38,769 nucleotides of DNA, taken from assembly GCA_015039315.1 (NCBI GenBank), contig WIDE01000027.1:355586-394354 (forward strand). The letters are read 5' to 3'. The DNA comes from Clavulina sp. PMI_390. Taxonomy: Eukaryota; Basidiomycota; Agaricomycetes; Cantharellales; Hydnaceae. The notes under the pieces were generated by a model that saw only the letters and a list, made by a program, of their open reading frames with translations, did not search any database and was not told where the DNA came from. A program made the translations under genes and the position numbers. Numbering within the stretch: the first letter of the stretch is position 1; each line of letters starts with the position of its first letter. Positions 23,092 to 34,515 of the stretch are shown here, one piece after another.

Positions 23092-26000
23092 TCACGAGGA
23101 TGTGCCTGGTCCCGCGTCGTCCTCAGGTGGGGCGATTGTCACTCGTTTATGCACCGACCTCCGCAAGGTTGATGGGATAAACCGACTCGCTGTTCGCCGG
23201 ATCCCACTAGACTTCCGCGTCCTTGAGGGATCATGGTGTTCAGAGAGGTTGGTTTGGATTCGCCGAATGGCGACGCCACCTTCCTCAGTGGAGAAACCAA
23301 ACCCACGATCAGTCATAGGTAGCCCTGTGGACATATCAGTCCGGCTACCTGCAGTAGGTGGTAGCGGGCGAGGGATAGGAGAGCGTGGCTCGAGAGGATA
23401 CAAGTCTTCCTCTGCGCGAGTCCTCGACGACCGGTCGGTGCGGGAGTTATCTCGGCCTAAGTCGGCACTGTCGATAGGTTTCAACAATCCATCAGATGTC
23501 CAACGCCCTCCGAGGAGAGGGTGGCGCGCGATGTCAATGTCAGGGTGTAGCTTGTGTACGATACGAAGGATGTCGATATCGTTAGGGGTGTAAAGAACAC
23601 GGCTGGCTTTGGTGAGGTATCGAGGGAGCATGGCGATGAAAAATGTGAGGATGAGACCAAACCAATAGTAGGCAGATCGGAACATGTAGTGATCAATCCC
23701 ACTGTAGAACAAATATGGTTAGAGTCGTTGTTTTACAATACGATACTGAGCGACATACTAGACGGGCACCGCAAACGCTGAGGGCGGGATTGCTGAGTAT
23801 ACAGCCTAGAAGCCAGAAGGTTAACAATCAGGGACCTGCTTGGATTAAGTCCCGAAACCGTACAGTGTAGGCCCAAATGAGGATAACACCGATCGAGACT
23901 GCGAACCAGATCCAACCAGTCCAAGCCGACGTACTAATGCCATGGAATGCATTCACAACCATGACGGCAGAAATGACCATAGTCTGTAGCGGATTTCCAA
24001 TGATAAACAGTGAGCGGGGGATGGTAACCTTCTAAAGCGCAATCGTCACTTACGGTGGAGAACTCGAACATGAAGACATCATATCCATCTTTTCTCGTCG
24101 TTGTCGTGATATAAGAGTACAGGAGCACAAAGAACACAACTGCGCTCTGTTTGCGTATGAGTTAGTAGGCAAAAACGGGCTATGGTAGAGAAGCATGGAC
24201 GCACTTGGTACAATCCATCAAGCATATAGATCACAAATTGCACGGAGCCAAACCACAGCCTCTCGCGGCCAAATCGGTAGAGTTCGGGGATAGCCATCAG
24301 TGCTTCAGAATCTTCATACAAAGAATGACATAGGGTCAGCACTATCTGTCTTCAGCATGAGGGGGAAAACGACCAACCGATGTTCCGATCGAAAATACCG
24401 ATAGCAATGACGGGCGCCAATGACCAGAACACATTCCAAAAGAGCAAATAGGTATACTCAAAGACGTAAGTTGTACTCCAGCCACAGTAGATCTGGAACC
24501 ACCACAGCACAGCGACACCAACGATATTCTTATAAAAGAAGTTGAGAATCCTAAGCATCACAACGCCGGATTAGCGTTAGCGACCCATTAATCACTGCAT
24601 CACGGAATAGGACTCACATGTTGCCGTTCCGTGCGTAGGTCCACTGGCCATGAACAAGCAATAAGCGCTTGAGGAATCTGAACTGAGCAATTGCATAATC
24701 TGACGAGTTGACGGCCTGAAGGCCCTCCTCTCCTGAGATGCCAACACCAACATCTGCAGCCTGAATCATGCTGACATCGTTAGCACCATCTCCGATAGCG
24801 AGCGTCATAACACCCAAGCCATCCTTGACAAGCTTAACGATAAGCGCTTTCTGCAGAGGAGAAACCCGACAGCAAACGACAGCTTCGCATTGCGTTGAGA
24901 CTTCAAGGAGGAGTTCCTTGCTATGCTCTTCTTCGAGAGCCTAGTATTCAAGTAGGATAGAATTGGAACGAGTTGTGTTGGCATACCTCATCGCGCAGAA
25001 GCTGATGGACTGGATAAACACACCTGTCCGAGGGCCGCACCGTCGATAACGAGGACGAAGCCGCCAGCTCTTTGTCCATTGTCTGCACCCACGATCGACT
25101 GTAAACCGGTATCCACCCGACGTAATCGATCGTTCTGCCGGCTCTCCACGGGGCGGACTGTATCGTCCGCGACCACTTCTGAGTCAGGGAAGTATCTTTC
25201 TGCGGCTCTCAGCAACTGATCGTAGGCGGACAGCTCAGATGAGCCTCGCACAATGACGAGATTAGACTCGCGCGAGATAAGGTTGGTGCTCTGTCCGATT
25301 GCTAAGGAAATGTACACGGTTGTGGAGAAGGGGCGGCCAATCAATCATTCGGTCGTTCAGGTCATTCCCTGTGAGGGACAAACGTACCAATGGCAGTCTC
25401 GAGCTTGTCGCCTGTGGCCACCCAGATCTTGATACCAGCACGCTTGAGGTCAGCAATAGTCTCAGGTACACCGTCTTGAAGCTTGTCTTCTATTGCCGTG
25501 GCACCCAACAAGAACAGATTCTGCTCGATCTCGCTGGACACGCTCTCGATATGTTCATCGCGGTCAACCAGCTGTACTTGGGCATTACGATACGCAGCAT
25601 TCCAAGAGTCGTATTCTTCCTCTAGAATAGGGCATAGCATGTGTCATTTATTCGCGTTTGATGAGAAGAAAGCAAATGACATACCAGTCAAGTAACGATG
25701 GGCCAAGCAAAGCGTTCGCAAGCCCTCATTCGCAAAGCGATCTAGATCCTGGCCAGTCTTCTCTTTGAATTGCTCGCCCCTGCCGCGCTCGAGGCGCTCA
25801 AAGATGACATTGTCAGCGCCCTTGCAAAGCAGGATGATCCTCCTCTCAGGCGTGTCCAGCTCACGCAAAATGACACTCATCCGCTTACGCGCACTCGTAA
25901 AGTCAAGGAGATTGAGCAGCTCATATCGCCTAGGCTCAACGATGTGGGGCGTCTGCAAGCGGACAATCTGGGTAGCAGACTCCCGCCCAAGGAAGATATA

Positions 26001-28624
26001 CCCAACATCTGCAGCGGCCTGCACAAGCGCGGCTTCATCAGGGCTCTGAGCCTTGTAGCTTACTGCACCATCAGCTACGTCAATCTCCCCCTCTTTGGGT
26101 TCATCATCATCGAGGGGCTCAATGGAAGCAAGGACGGAGTGGCACAAGCCCAAGCAGGTGAAGAAATCGTTGAGCACCTGAGCGTGGTGGCGGCCCTCAC
26201 TCGACCCATTCGCGTTGCGAATGTCTGCAGCAAGCTGAGGGTCGATAAAGTGGGCGAGCACACCTTCGGAGAGCTTGACTTTGGGAGGATGAACATCGGG
26301 GTTTGCGACAGGGGGCACGAATGTGTCGATAGGGCGGGTGGAAGTAGGAGCAGTGACCGTGTTGTCGGATGATATATCATTTTCGGTCGCGACAGATGTT
26401 GGCTGTGCTGCTTGACCTTCATAGGTAACACCACCAATTGAGCATTGGCGGAACTCCATCGAGTTCTAGGGGAGGGAGGTAGAGAATAGATGAGTGAAAA
26501 ATCATAGAAGGATATCGTAGAGGATTCACCTGTGTTAGCGTACCCGTCTTATCTGAGAAGATGTACTCAATTTGGCCCAAATCATCCGCCAAATTCCAGC
26601 TTCTCGCCAAGGTGGGAGTTTCATCCATATCATCCACCTCGAATTCGGGCTCCGCCTGATCCTTCTCATCTACTTTTCCCTTCTTGGATTTCTTGGCCTT
26701 CATCGCCTTCTTGGCCTTCTTTGCCTTGGCAGATGCAGTCATCGCGCGTTTCCGTTTATTCGGGCGGCGATACACCATGTCCATGTCGAAATAGATGAAC
26801 GCTGCCTGGGCTGTGCGCACAAACTCGATCGATACGTATAATGAGATGGGGATAACGTTCTGGAACGTGATGAACGCGTTGAGGAATGTGATGAGGCCGT
26901 TGATGTGGGGGTTGTCGTCTTTCCCATTGTCGTTATAAAGCCAAAGGGCGCCCTTGGGGTAGTAGTGTTGCTCAAGGTGGGCGTCAACAATACCACATAC
27001 GACGGCCATGAGGGCGAGGAGAACGAGGTTGATGAGGCTGTGATTGCCGCCGTGATTATAGTGGGAGGATTCATTCATTTCGCCGAGGCGACGAGTGAGG
27101 TGGCAGGTAAAATGAGTCATATATAACACCGATAGGATTTTGGGTCAGTGTGAGGTTACGGAGAGAGAGAGGAATTCAGAAGCACGTACACCATAGGGTT
27201 CATTTGGCGTTCGACACGGCTGCGCTTGCTGGGGGTATTCCCTGAGTTCAGCACAATCTTTGAATCGGCCCCAGTATAGACGACAATGCCGATGACCCAG
27301 TCCGTGTTGCGCAGGACCGTCCCACGAAGGAGGGTTGTTTGGATATCAATCGGGTGCTGCCTATCCTCGCTTTCACCTTCAGCAGGAGGAAGGATCACTG
27401 CGGCGTTGAACTTGTACATATTGACATCAGGCGCCTCTGCATCGATGCGGAACTTGGCGTCGCCATCGACGATAGCGTGCGCACTGCGGAGGTGAGTGAG
27501 CTCGGGCACGGCATTGCGGCTCTTGAGGTTGGTCTCGCCGTCGAGGTTCTTCGTCTCCACGTACGCGACGTTCTCAGGTTCGCTGGTCGCGCACAGCACA
27601 ATATCGGCTGGGATGCTTTGATTATTGCGGAGGCGGACGAAATCGCCGACTTTGAGATCTTCCCAGATGGTGATGGCCCAGTGGGGATCGTTGTCAGATG
27701 CAAGAGTTTCAAAGGGGTTCTCGCTGCGGGGAATGCGCGCGGTTGGCTGGCGCGCCAGCGGACCCGGAGTAAATGTAGGGCTACCAGGATGTCGCCCCGA
27801 ATCTCCAGAGACCAAGGGGGAATTGTCATCAGGAGGCGGAAGCTGGACACGCATGGTGCGCTGGGCATCGACTCGACCCTCTGCCGCGGCGTCTTTCTCC
27901 TCGTCAGCTATCGTGGCAGGGTCTTGCTCGTCGCTACCAGATGACGAAGTATCATCTTCTGCCCCACGCTTCTTCTTCCCCTTGAACGGGTTGCCAGGGC
28001 TAAAAGTCTTGGATTTGGGGCCCATGGTGTTGGGGTTCTCATAGCCACCTCCCTCGAGCACGTCGACCTCCGAGTGATTGATAGAACGATCCGAGTCATG
28101 ACGCTTAACGTCTTCGTATCCATCTTTTGCTGCAGTGAGGAGGAGAATGGCAAGGAGGGGGAGAATGACGAGCCCGGGGGATATAGTGCTGAACTTGGGG
28201 AAGAACTGGAGGATGTCGATGGCTAAGAAGAAGCTACAGTTGGGCAAGAAAAAAAATAAAAATAAATTAGCAAGGAGCTTCGGCCAAAAAGCGTATCGGT
28301 ATTGAGCATGTTGTCTTACATGTTGGCCACGCGGCGGAACTGCTCGAGCAAATTGCGAGGCAAGAACGTGAAGATGGTGTACTTGCTGGTAACAACCTGG
28401 TTGGTAGCATACACATTCTCTTTTTTGAGGGTCTTTTTGCCGTTCTTCTTGATGTCGTACGCGGTTTCCGGCAGTGGTTCGTTCACGTAGATCGTGCGAG
28501 GCGTGCGAGGGGGTGGTGTGCGATGGAACAGCGAGGTGATCTCCCAATCTGCCCAGCGGGCATAGGCAGCAGCGAAGCCACTAGTAGGCTTGCCTTTGGT
28601 CGTTCGACCCTTCTTGGGAGCCAT
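23092..28624 (-). CDS. DNF1: Dnf-type P4-ATPase (phospholipid flippase)
   Basis: Thirteen exons (28624-28320, 28233-27190, 27037-26530, 26465-25685, 25621-25388, 25301-25024, 24940-24618, 24550-24378, 24311-24205, 24146-24054, 23983-23864, 23805-23759, 23701-23092) give 1540 aa with all phases agreeing, close to yeast Dnf1/Dnf2. It has the A-domain loop LDGETNL, the phosphorylated Asp D612 in DKTGTLTQ, the nucleotide-binding motifs [10 protein letters not shown] and [17 protein letters not shown], and the hinge [21 protein letters not shown]. Ten hydrophobic segments are expected; [14 protein letters not shown], just after TM4, is Dnf-like. It moves phospholipids to the cytosolic leaflet of plasma or Golgi membranes with a Cdc50/Lem3 partner that is not in the window. 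A lysine-rich stretch of about 50 residues (543-590, [17 protein letters not shown]) is inserted between TM4 and the catalytic Asp. The cytosolic tail is Ser/Arg-rich and could be phosphorylated. Confidence 0.95.
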
Positions 28625-29059
28625 CGACGACGGCGAGGGCGAGGGGGGAGACGACAAACACCGAGGGGGCAGTGACGGTGAACTGAGTGAGCGCGGACTG
28701 TGGGAAAAACACGACGGGCCCGTATCCCGGCCAGCCACGCCCAAGCGCCGAGAGTGAGTTGAGTTGACACTGCGCGGATGACACACCTACCGTTGTCATC
28801 CACACACACAGCGAATGACAATGGCCATGTCAATTCAGTGATCAATGACGAAGCCAATTCACAAAGCACCCAAATTCAAAACAAGCTTATTAGATCCGTC
28901 TGTTCGTTGGCATCACGAAAACACCCATCGATTGTCCTCGGAGGGAGTATAAAATTATACAGATATTTTACATACCACCCAGTCGGATGGTTGGAGCAGC
29001 AGTTTCACCAAGAAAACACGTTGCAGTCGTCACCGTCATCATCGTCCCAATGCACGTTT
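28625..29059. other. intergenic region, flippase promoter
   Basis: 435 bp between the MFS stop and the flippase ATG, both on the minus strand. No gene is seen. No strong TATA box is visible near the flippase start. Confidence 0.4.
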
Positions 29060-31782
29060 TCACAATACATACTGGAACTCGTCGTTCTGCCGGTCTGTCA
29101 TATCGAGCGCCGCCGCCTTCTCGGCGTGGGTCATCCGCTCGCGGCCATCTACACCAGCCTCCACTTCCGTCTGACCAGCGTCCTGAGCAAAGTGGTGGGT
29201 CATGGACAGATCGACCAGTTTGGCTGGCTTGCCATTTGCTACCCGTTGACGCTCCTTGAGTTTGTTCAAAACCATCAACCCAACTATCTGAAGACTGTGC
29301 CGCATGAAAGGAAGCGCAGAGACGCAGCAGAGCGGAGTGATTGATGGAAGATCACCGAACGCGAGATGATCGTGATTGATGTGGAGTGTGTGGAGTGGTT
29401 CGACGCGGAGGTATGGCGGTGCGTTCGGGAGTCGTGGAGGTGGAGTGAAGATCGCAGTCGACACATACAAAGCAAGAAGGTTTGTCGGGGATAGGCATAT
29501 GCCAGATAGCACAGGTAGGGAAGGGGGAAGAGTATTAGTAACGAATTTCGAGTGTAATGAACAACCGTGCGAAATCAAGCCACTCTCCGCGCGCCAGAAC
29601 GCCAGGAAGGCGTCGAGCATCATGCGCCAACTAACCACTTGTGGACATTGAAAAGGAAGGGATAACGAAAAAGAAAAACGTACAGAATGAGCACCACTAG
29701 GACGATGAACGACGCCATTGTGGCTTTCAAGCCAGGCTTGTATTCAGGCTTATCCTTGGAATGGAATAGTTGTGGACCTAGCGGGAAGAAAAGATTGCTC
29801 AGCCACGCAAAAAAGGTATATTGGAGAATGACGCATAGCGTCAACGTAGAGCTCAGGCTTGCGTGCTAGTGCTATGTCCTTGAGACGAACAGCAGAGGAT
29901 GATGGGCAGGGAAACAAATAAACGAACCAGCGATATTTCCTGCAGAGCTGGAGGCTTGATCTATATTGGGCGCCAACGCATACTCAGCATACATATCGAC
30001 GAAGCTATATCAATGAAAGACGACATCAAATACTCACAAAGAGCCAGAATGATACTTTTCTTAGTCTGACCGGCGGTATTGGCCGTAATCCAACTGACTA
30101 GAAGGGGGTTTCCAGCGAACAGGAACGCGATCAGGTAGTAGGCTGCAAGCAATGGGGCCTGATCACTATGAGTCCGACCAAGACCCCAGAGCATGGCTAT
30201 AACACGATCAACCGCATAACAAGGAACGGAAGTGAGACGAAGTAGGCGAATGATCAGTTATTAGATCGAAGCTCACCAACGCCAGCCAGGGTGGGAAGCA
30301 TCATGACGAAGAAAATCGGACCCTTGACTTTGAAGGAGTAGGCGGCGTATGAAGCTGATAAGATGAGGATGAACTGGAGGGCGCCAAATGGCATGTTGAG
30401 GAGTGAAGTGAGATACGAGGAGTACCCCAGCCCATTCTGTGGAGTGAATATTATTTTAGCTGTGCGTCAACCGGAAGCATGATGTTGAGAGTAGGGGGCG
30501 CGTGCATACCAGAATTAGAGGTCCGAAGACACTGCTGACACTTGCACCAAGATTCAGTAAGAAAGTCATCCCAATCCATCCGATGGTTTTGGGCTCCGTC
30601 ACTATCTCGATCACATGAGACCACTTGATCTCGAAAGTGCCTTCATTCGAGTGCGCGGCTTGGTTGGAACGAAGGCGAGCGACAGCCTTGATACGATCCT
30701 CAGGAGAGAGGAAGCGTGCAGACTCGGGAGAGTTATCCAGTTTCCAGCTAGGTTGTTAAAGGGAAATTAGTATTGGTCATCCGAGCTCTGCTCGATGGTT
30801 CAAGACGCACTAGAGGAACGGTGCAGTTATGCAAGTGATGAGACCTACATTAAGATATTAGCGCTGGAGCCACGAAACAAGTGAAACGGAAGTACTCACC
30901 AAAGAACAAGAAAACGATCTGGTATGTGTGCAAGGTGGTAGTTTTGACGTGGCCAAGGCCATAAACGATCCCGCTACCTACGATCGTTCTTTTGAGGCGT
31001 CAGGACAGATGCCGAGCAAGCAGACGAGATGATCGACCGCAATTCGAGGCTAATGGCTTACCCGATCCCGTTCATCGAATAGAACGCAGCGATACGGATG
31101 GGTTGTTCGGCCCGTCGATACCAGTTGCTCACCATCATGGTGAAGACAGGTAAGCAGGCAGCCTCAAACAACCCAAGCGTAAAGCGTGTCCCCATGAGGC
31201 CCGCATAAGTGTGGGCTCCAGCCATACCCGTGAGCGTTGCTCCCCAGCAAAAAACAAGAATTGGCACAAGGATGCGAAAGGGAACACGGATGATGAGCAA
31301 GGCTGAGAATGGCTGCCAGGATAGCTGCGCTATGTAACCTATTGTTCCAATATTGGAATATTGGTTGCCGACGAGACCCTGCAGAGAGACAAGAAAGCGT
31401 GGGGGAAGATCAGTACGAAATGATTCGCCCATAACTTCGAGGCTCTCCGGACTATCCGACGAGTGAAGTAACTTCAGACGGACTGACCGTGTCCTTTTGT
31501 AAGCCAAAGACGGACGAATAGCTGAGGACCTGCTTGTCGAGGATCATAAGTAGATATATCCAGCAGATGATGACAAGCATCACGCTGTCGATCTTGCGCA
31601 GGATCCGTTTGTTCTAGTGGCGCTACATCGTGAGTGGTACACACGTAGGGGGTTTCAGTGTAGTTACTTACATCCTCTTCAGTGACAATCACTGTTTCTT
31701 CAAGGGCGGGGGTGGCAGGGCTGGCATCCTCGACGTGCTGAGCCTTGAGGCTAGTTTTGCTCTCGTGGACGCTGGAGCTCAT
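29060..31782 (-). CDS. Dal5-like MFS transporter (anion:cation symporter family)
   Basis: Eleven exons (31782-31672, 31613-31488, 31378-31062, 30973-30900, 30844-30811, 30747-30510, 30436-30277, 30196-30038, 29960-29928, 29777-29684, 29294-29060) give 526 aa with all phases agreeing. Family features are NKRILRKIDSVMLVIICWIYLLM leading into TM1 and DKQVLSYSSVFGLQKD, then GTRFTLGLFEAACLPVF, SNWYRRAEQPIRIAAFY and NGIGGIVYG. Further on are LDNSPESARFLSPEDR between the two halves and NTAGQTKKS in TM10-11. Fungal members take up allantoate, nicotinate, pantothenate, tartrate or similar organic anions with protons at the plasma membrane; the substrate cannot be read from the sequence. The last intron (29295-29683, 389 nt) is several times longer than the others and stays open in the frame of the final exon. 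The acidic N-terminal tail (EETVIVTEED) is cytosolic. Confidence 0.9.
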
Positions 31783-32691
31783 GACGACTGTCGTTCACAG
31801 ATACGTATAACGTTATCGATGTCGTGGGTACGGGGTGGGGTCGATAGTAGAGATGAGGTGGGGGAAGAGACGAGCTCTTGAAGGAAAAAGACTCCATGGA
31901 TGGGGTATACTGATCTTTATAGAGCTAGATCGACACGCTCGCTCAGGTGACCGGCTTTTTTTGGCCCTACTGTGTCCGGAGAATCGATATTACCATTGAG
32001 TGCTGCTACTGATCCCCCGGCGCAGGTGCGGGGCCCCAGGCACTTGAAACATAAACAACAACAAAGCACCTTATCTTTTTACTGCTCAAACAAGCCATCC
32101 CCGTCCTCAGTCAACTCACGCTGCCGTAAGGCGGGGGACTGATATGATCATGCTATCCAGCGCGACAGCTGTATGATGAATACCCGAATGTCTCGCTTGG
32201 AGCTTTTGCTTCTTTTTGTGATCTAAGGAATGAGCCCATCGTCGTCATTCATGAATTGATTACCCCAGACTCCTATACCCGGATAGTGTCGGACCGGTAC
32301 CTGATGCACTTCCCCGGTTTCTTCCCCTTCAGACCAGCTCTGCCGATAGTACCGTGGACTTGTTGCATAGCACCCACACGGTAAGTGCCTGCTTTCAGGG
32401 AGGGTAAACTTTAGAGTCAGCCGAGAAACAGGGGCCCCGGCGCTTCGATTACGAGAGTGGCTGTAGGACTAATGATGTTCTATCATACTAGGGGAGGTTG
32501 ATTATAACGCATGCTCGGATCTGATAAGGCCCCTAGACCTTCGCGAAGGCGAGCGCAGCGCTCGCAAGGTGCCTTCGGATGTCCCGATAATCGACGTCGT
32601 GGGCTGATGATATTGACGAGATTCACCATGTTGATGAACGAAGAGTCGTCGGAAGAATAGAAAGAATGAGTTTGTCAGTCAGGCAATTCGA
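31783..32691. other. intergenic region with a GC palindrome block
   Basis: 909 bp between the ATP12 stop and the MFS start, holding the MFS promoter. A CTATAAAG box lies on the minus strand about 135 bp before the MFS ATG (near 31915-31922). Further out are GGGGCCCC-type words (32032 and 32432 areas) and the palindrome block 32538-32565. No gene is seen. Confidence 0.45.
32538..32565. repeat. paired GC-rich palindromes
   Basis: CCTTCGCGAAGG (32538-32549) is a perfect 12-bp palindrome. It overlaps by one base a 17-bp perfect inverted repeat, GCGAGCGC-A-GCGCTCGC (32549-32565). A further partial copy (AAGGTGCCTTCGG) follows. The block is CpG-dense against an AT-richer background. It may be a dispersed palindromic repeat or a strong cruciform/hairpin. 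Confidence 0.6.
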
Positions 32692-34068
32692 TCAAGCGGT
32701 GGCGCGGAGACAAGCTGCGGCGAAGAAGCAACTCGGGAGAGCGAATAGGGGACAGGTTCGGGCCGACCCCCAAGAGCATGGCAGGAAGAACAATATTCAG
32801 AGAATCGGCCACTTACTATCCTCAACCTCGCCCCATCGCAAGATTTGACTCTGTACTTCCACATGCGCGGCTTGCGCGGCCCGCTCTGCGTCTAGTTTCC
32901 CCCGTGCCATGGCTAAACCAATGATGAAGCTCTTTGAATAGTAGACTGCCCGCTCCATCGCTGTGTTCCACCGCATCAGCGAAAAGATAAAGGGAAGGTG
33001 GGAATGAAATTACCTGCCAGCGTCAAGCCATCCATTCCCTCGAGTGCTTCACGCATTACACGCTTGCACTCCTCACTCTGGCGCGCTTCCATAAGGATCA
33101 TATCCTCATATCGCTCCAAGGTAACGCCAAATTCCTCGCGCACCCATGCAAACAACGGGTCCCAGTGCTCTGTCTGGAGAGTAACAAGCTGGTGGGGGTA
33201 ACTTGCTTGGAAGCTAGCAGGGAGTAAGGAGGGGTGCGCGCGTTCGAACCGTGAGGACGGGCAGGAGGGGACCGTGGAAGGTATAGTGGTAGACGTCAAG
33301 CGAGCGAACGACCAAGGAAGCAAGTTCACTCGTCAGCGAGAGAGAGAAAAGTCGATAGCTGGATTTGACGAACCATATCGTGTCTGTGTCGAGGTATCGC
33401 AATAAATCAGCACATTTGTCTGCTCTCGTTCCGGCATCCTCATAAAGATCCAGTGCGTTGCAAACCAATGAAGTCTAGATTAGCGTTGAAAAAAAGCTCC
33501 ATGAGTATCATTGGCGAGGAGGGGGTTTTGGGAATGCGTAATAGGCTTACAGCAGGAAGCGCATGATGCTTCGTAACTTTTTCTTGTGCCTCCCACTCTT
33601 GCGCAACGACAGCGGCCAGCCCACGTTTTGAACTGGGAACGCGTAGAGGCCTCCCATCTGGCGTCTTCAGTGTCCTTTTATCTAACATTATCGTAAGGAG
33701 ACCTGGGAAACTCCACGTTAATAAGATTGCAGTTATGCATTGAAAGGGCGACGAAATTTACCATCCGCTTCAGTGATGTGCACCTGTTTCCAGAAACGCT
33801 TGAGCACGGGTGTTTCTATAACCATAACGCAGAGATCATCCGATTCATTCAGAACGCTTGTATAAGAATTGAATCGTGATACACCGTTCGACGAAGAAGA
33901 CGCACGTTGAGATTGTGAAGCTGGAGCACTTGGTCCTCGGTCAACGACAGCGGCCGCGGCAGAGGCGAGGGAGATGGAGCGCGTTTGTAATCGTAAAGCA
34001 TAGACTGGTGAGATTCTTAGAGGCAGCGCCCGACTCGCTCGACGGAGGAGGAAAGAACTGCGCTGCAT
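32692..34068 (-). CDS. ATP12: ATP12, assembly chaperone of mitochondrial F1-ATPase
   Basis: Exons 34068-33762, 33702-33551, 33474-33374, 33213-33014, 32960-32817 and 32714-32692 give 308 aa with all phases agreeing. The start is Arg-rich and lacks acids (MQRSSFLLRRASRALPLRI), a mitochondrial presequence. Family motifs follow in order: LKRFWKQVHI, LDKRTLKTPDGRPLRVP, LAAVVAQEWEAQE, NALDLYEDAGTRADKCADLL, YLDTDTICF (the Cys codon spans an intron), HWDPLFAWVREEFGV and FIIGLAMARGKLDAERAAQAA. ATP12 binds the F1 alpha subunit before hexamer assembly in the matrix. A second candidate intron (33816-33884, 69 nt, GTGTAT...TTATAG) lies in frame without a stop. Removing it gives 285 aa and a tail-to-core join closer to relatives, so it is probably spliced. 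The last exon is only 23 nt and the C-terminus is divergent. Confidence 0.9.
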
Positions 34069-34515
34069 GGTGGCACAAGTTGAATTGTCAGTCACGCCTC
34101 GGTGTCAACAGTCAACACATCTCTGAACGGACGCCGTTTGCCTCTATGTAGCCGCTGTTGAAGCAGAGAGTCAAAGAACCGTATCTATTCCGACTATCAC
34201 TCGTGCTTGACAGCTATTCGCCAAAAATGAGAACCAATGAAGCTTCTCAACCTTTCGGTCTGTCCATCGACGTGCTGAATGTTTGCCATTTTGCGGACAT
34301 TTAGTCAATAACTATTGGTACAGATTATATTAGCTTAGATCTAATGGGCTAAAAACGATGCGTGGTGCAACATCCCACTAACGCCATCGAGCGCATGATG
34401 TAAGCGTCGAGGCCGGTCGTCCGCATGGCTATAAAGCCAATCGGAGGCCAAGAAATTAACAGGAGCAACGACAGTCAAGCGCTGATCGACGATTGAATCC
34501 TGAGACGGCAGCCAA
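34069..34515. other. intergenic region, ATP12 promoter
   Basis: 447 bp between the ATP12 start and the stop of the histidine-phosphatase gene, both on the minus strand. It is AT-rich around 34290-34350. No gene or clear motif is seen. Confidence 0.4.

Noticed and set aside
23102..23593. 163-codon plus-strand open frame
   Set aside because: Antisense to the flippase C-terminal exon, with no independent features.
25770..26372. 200-codon plus-strand open frame opposite the flippase
   Set aside because: Antisense shadow of the nucleotide-binding domain coding sequence.
27339..27944. 201-codon plus-strand open frame opposite the flippase
   Set aside because: Entirely antisense to conserved flippase coding sequence; a shadow of its codon pattern.
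33238..33258. GTTCGAAC word resembling a tRNA T-loop inside the ATP12 gene
   Set aside because: It lies in a well-supported intron and lacks the other tRNA arms.
34069..34515. Search for an additional gene between ATP12 and the phosphatase
   Set aside because: No frame with family features; the gap is explained by a promoter and a 3' end.
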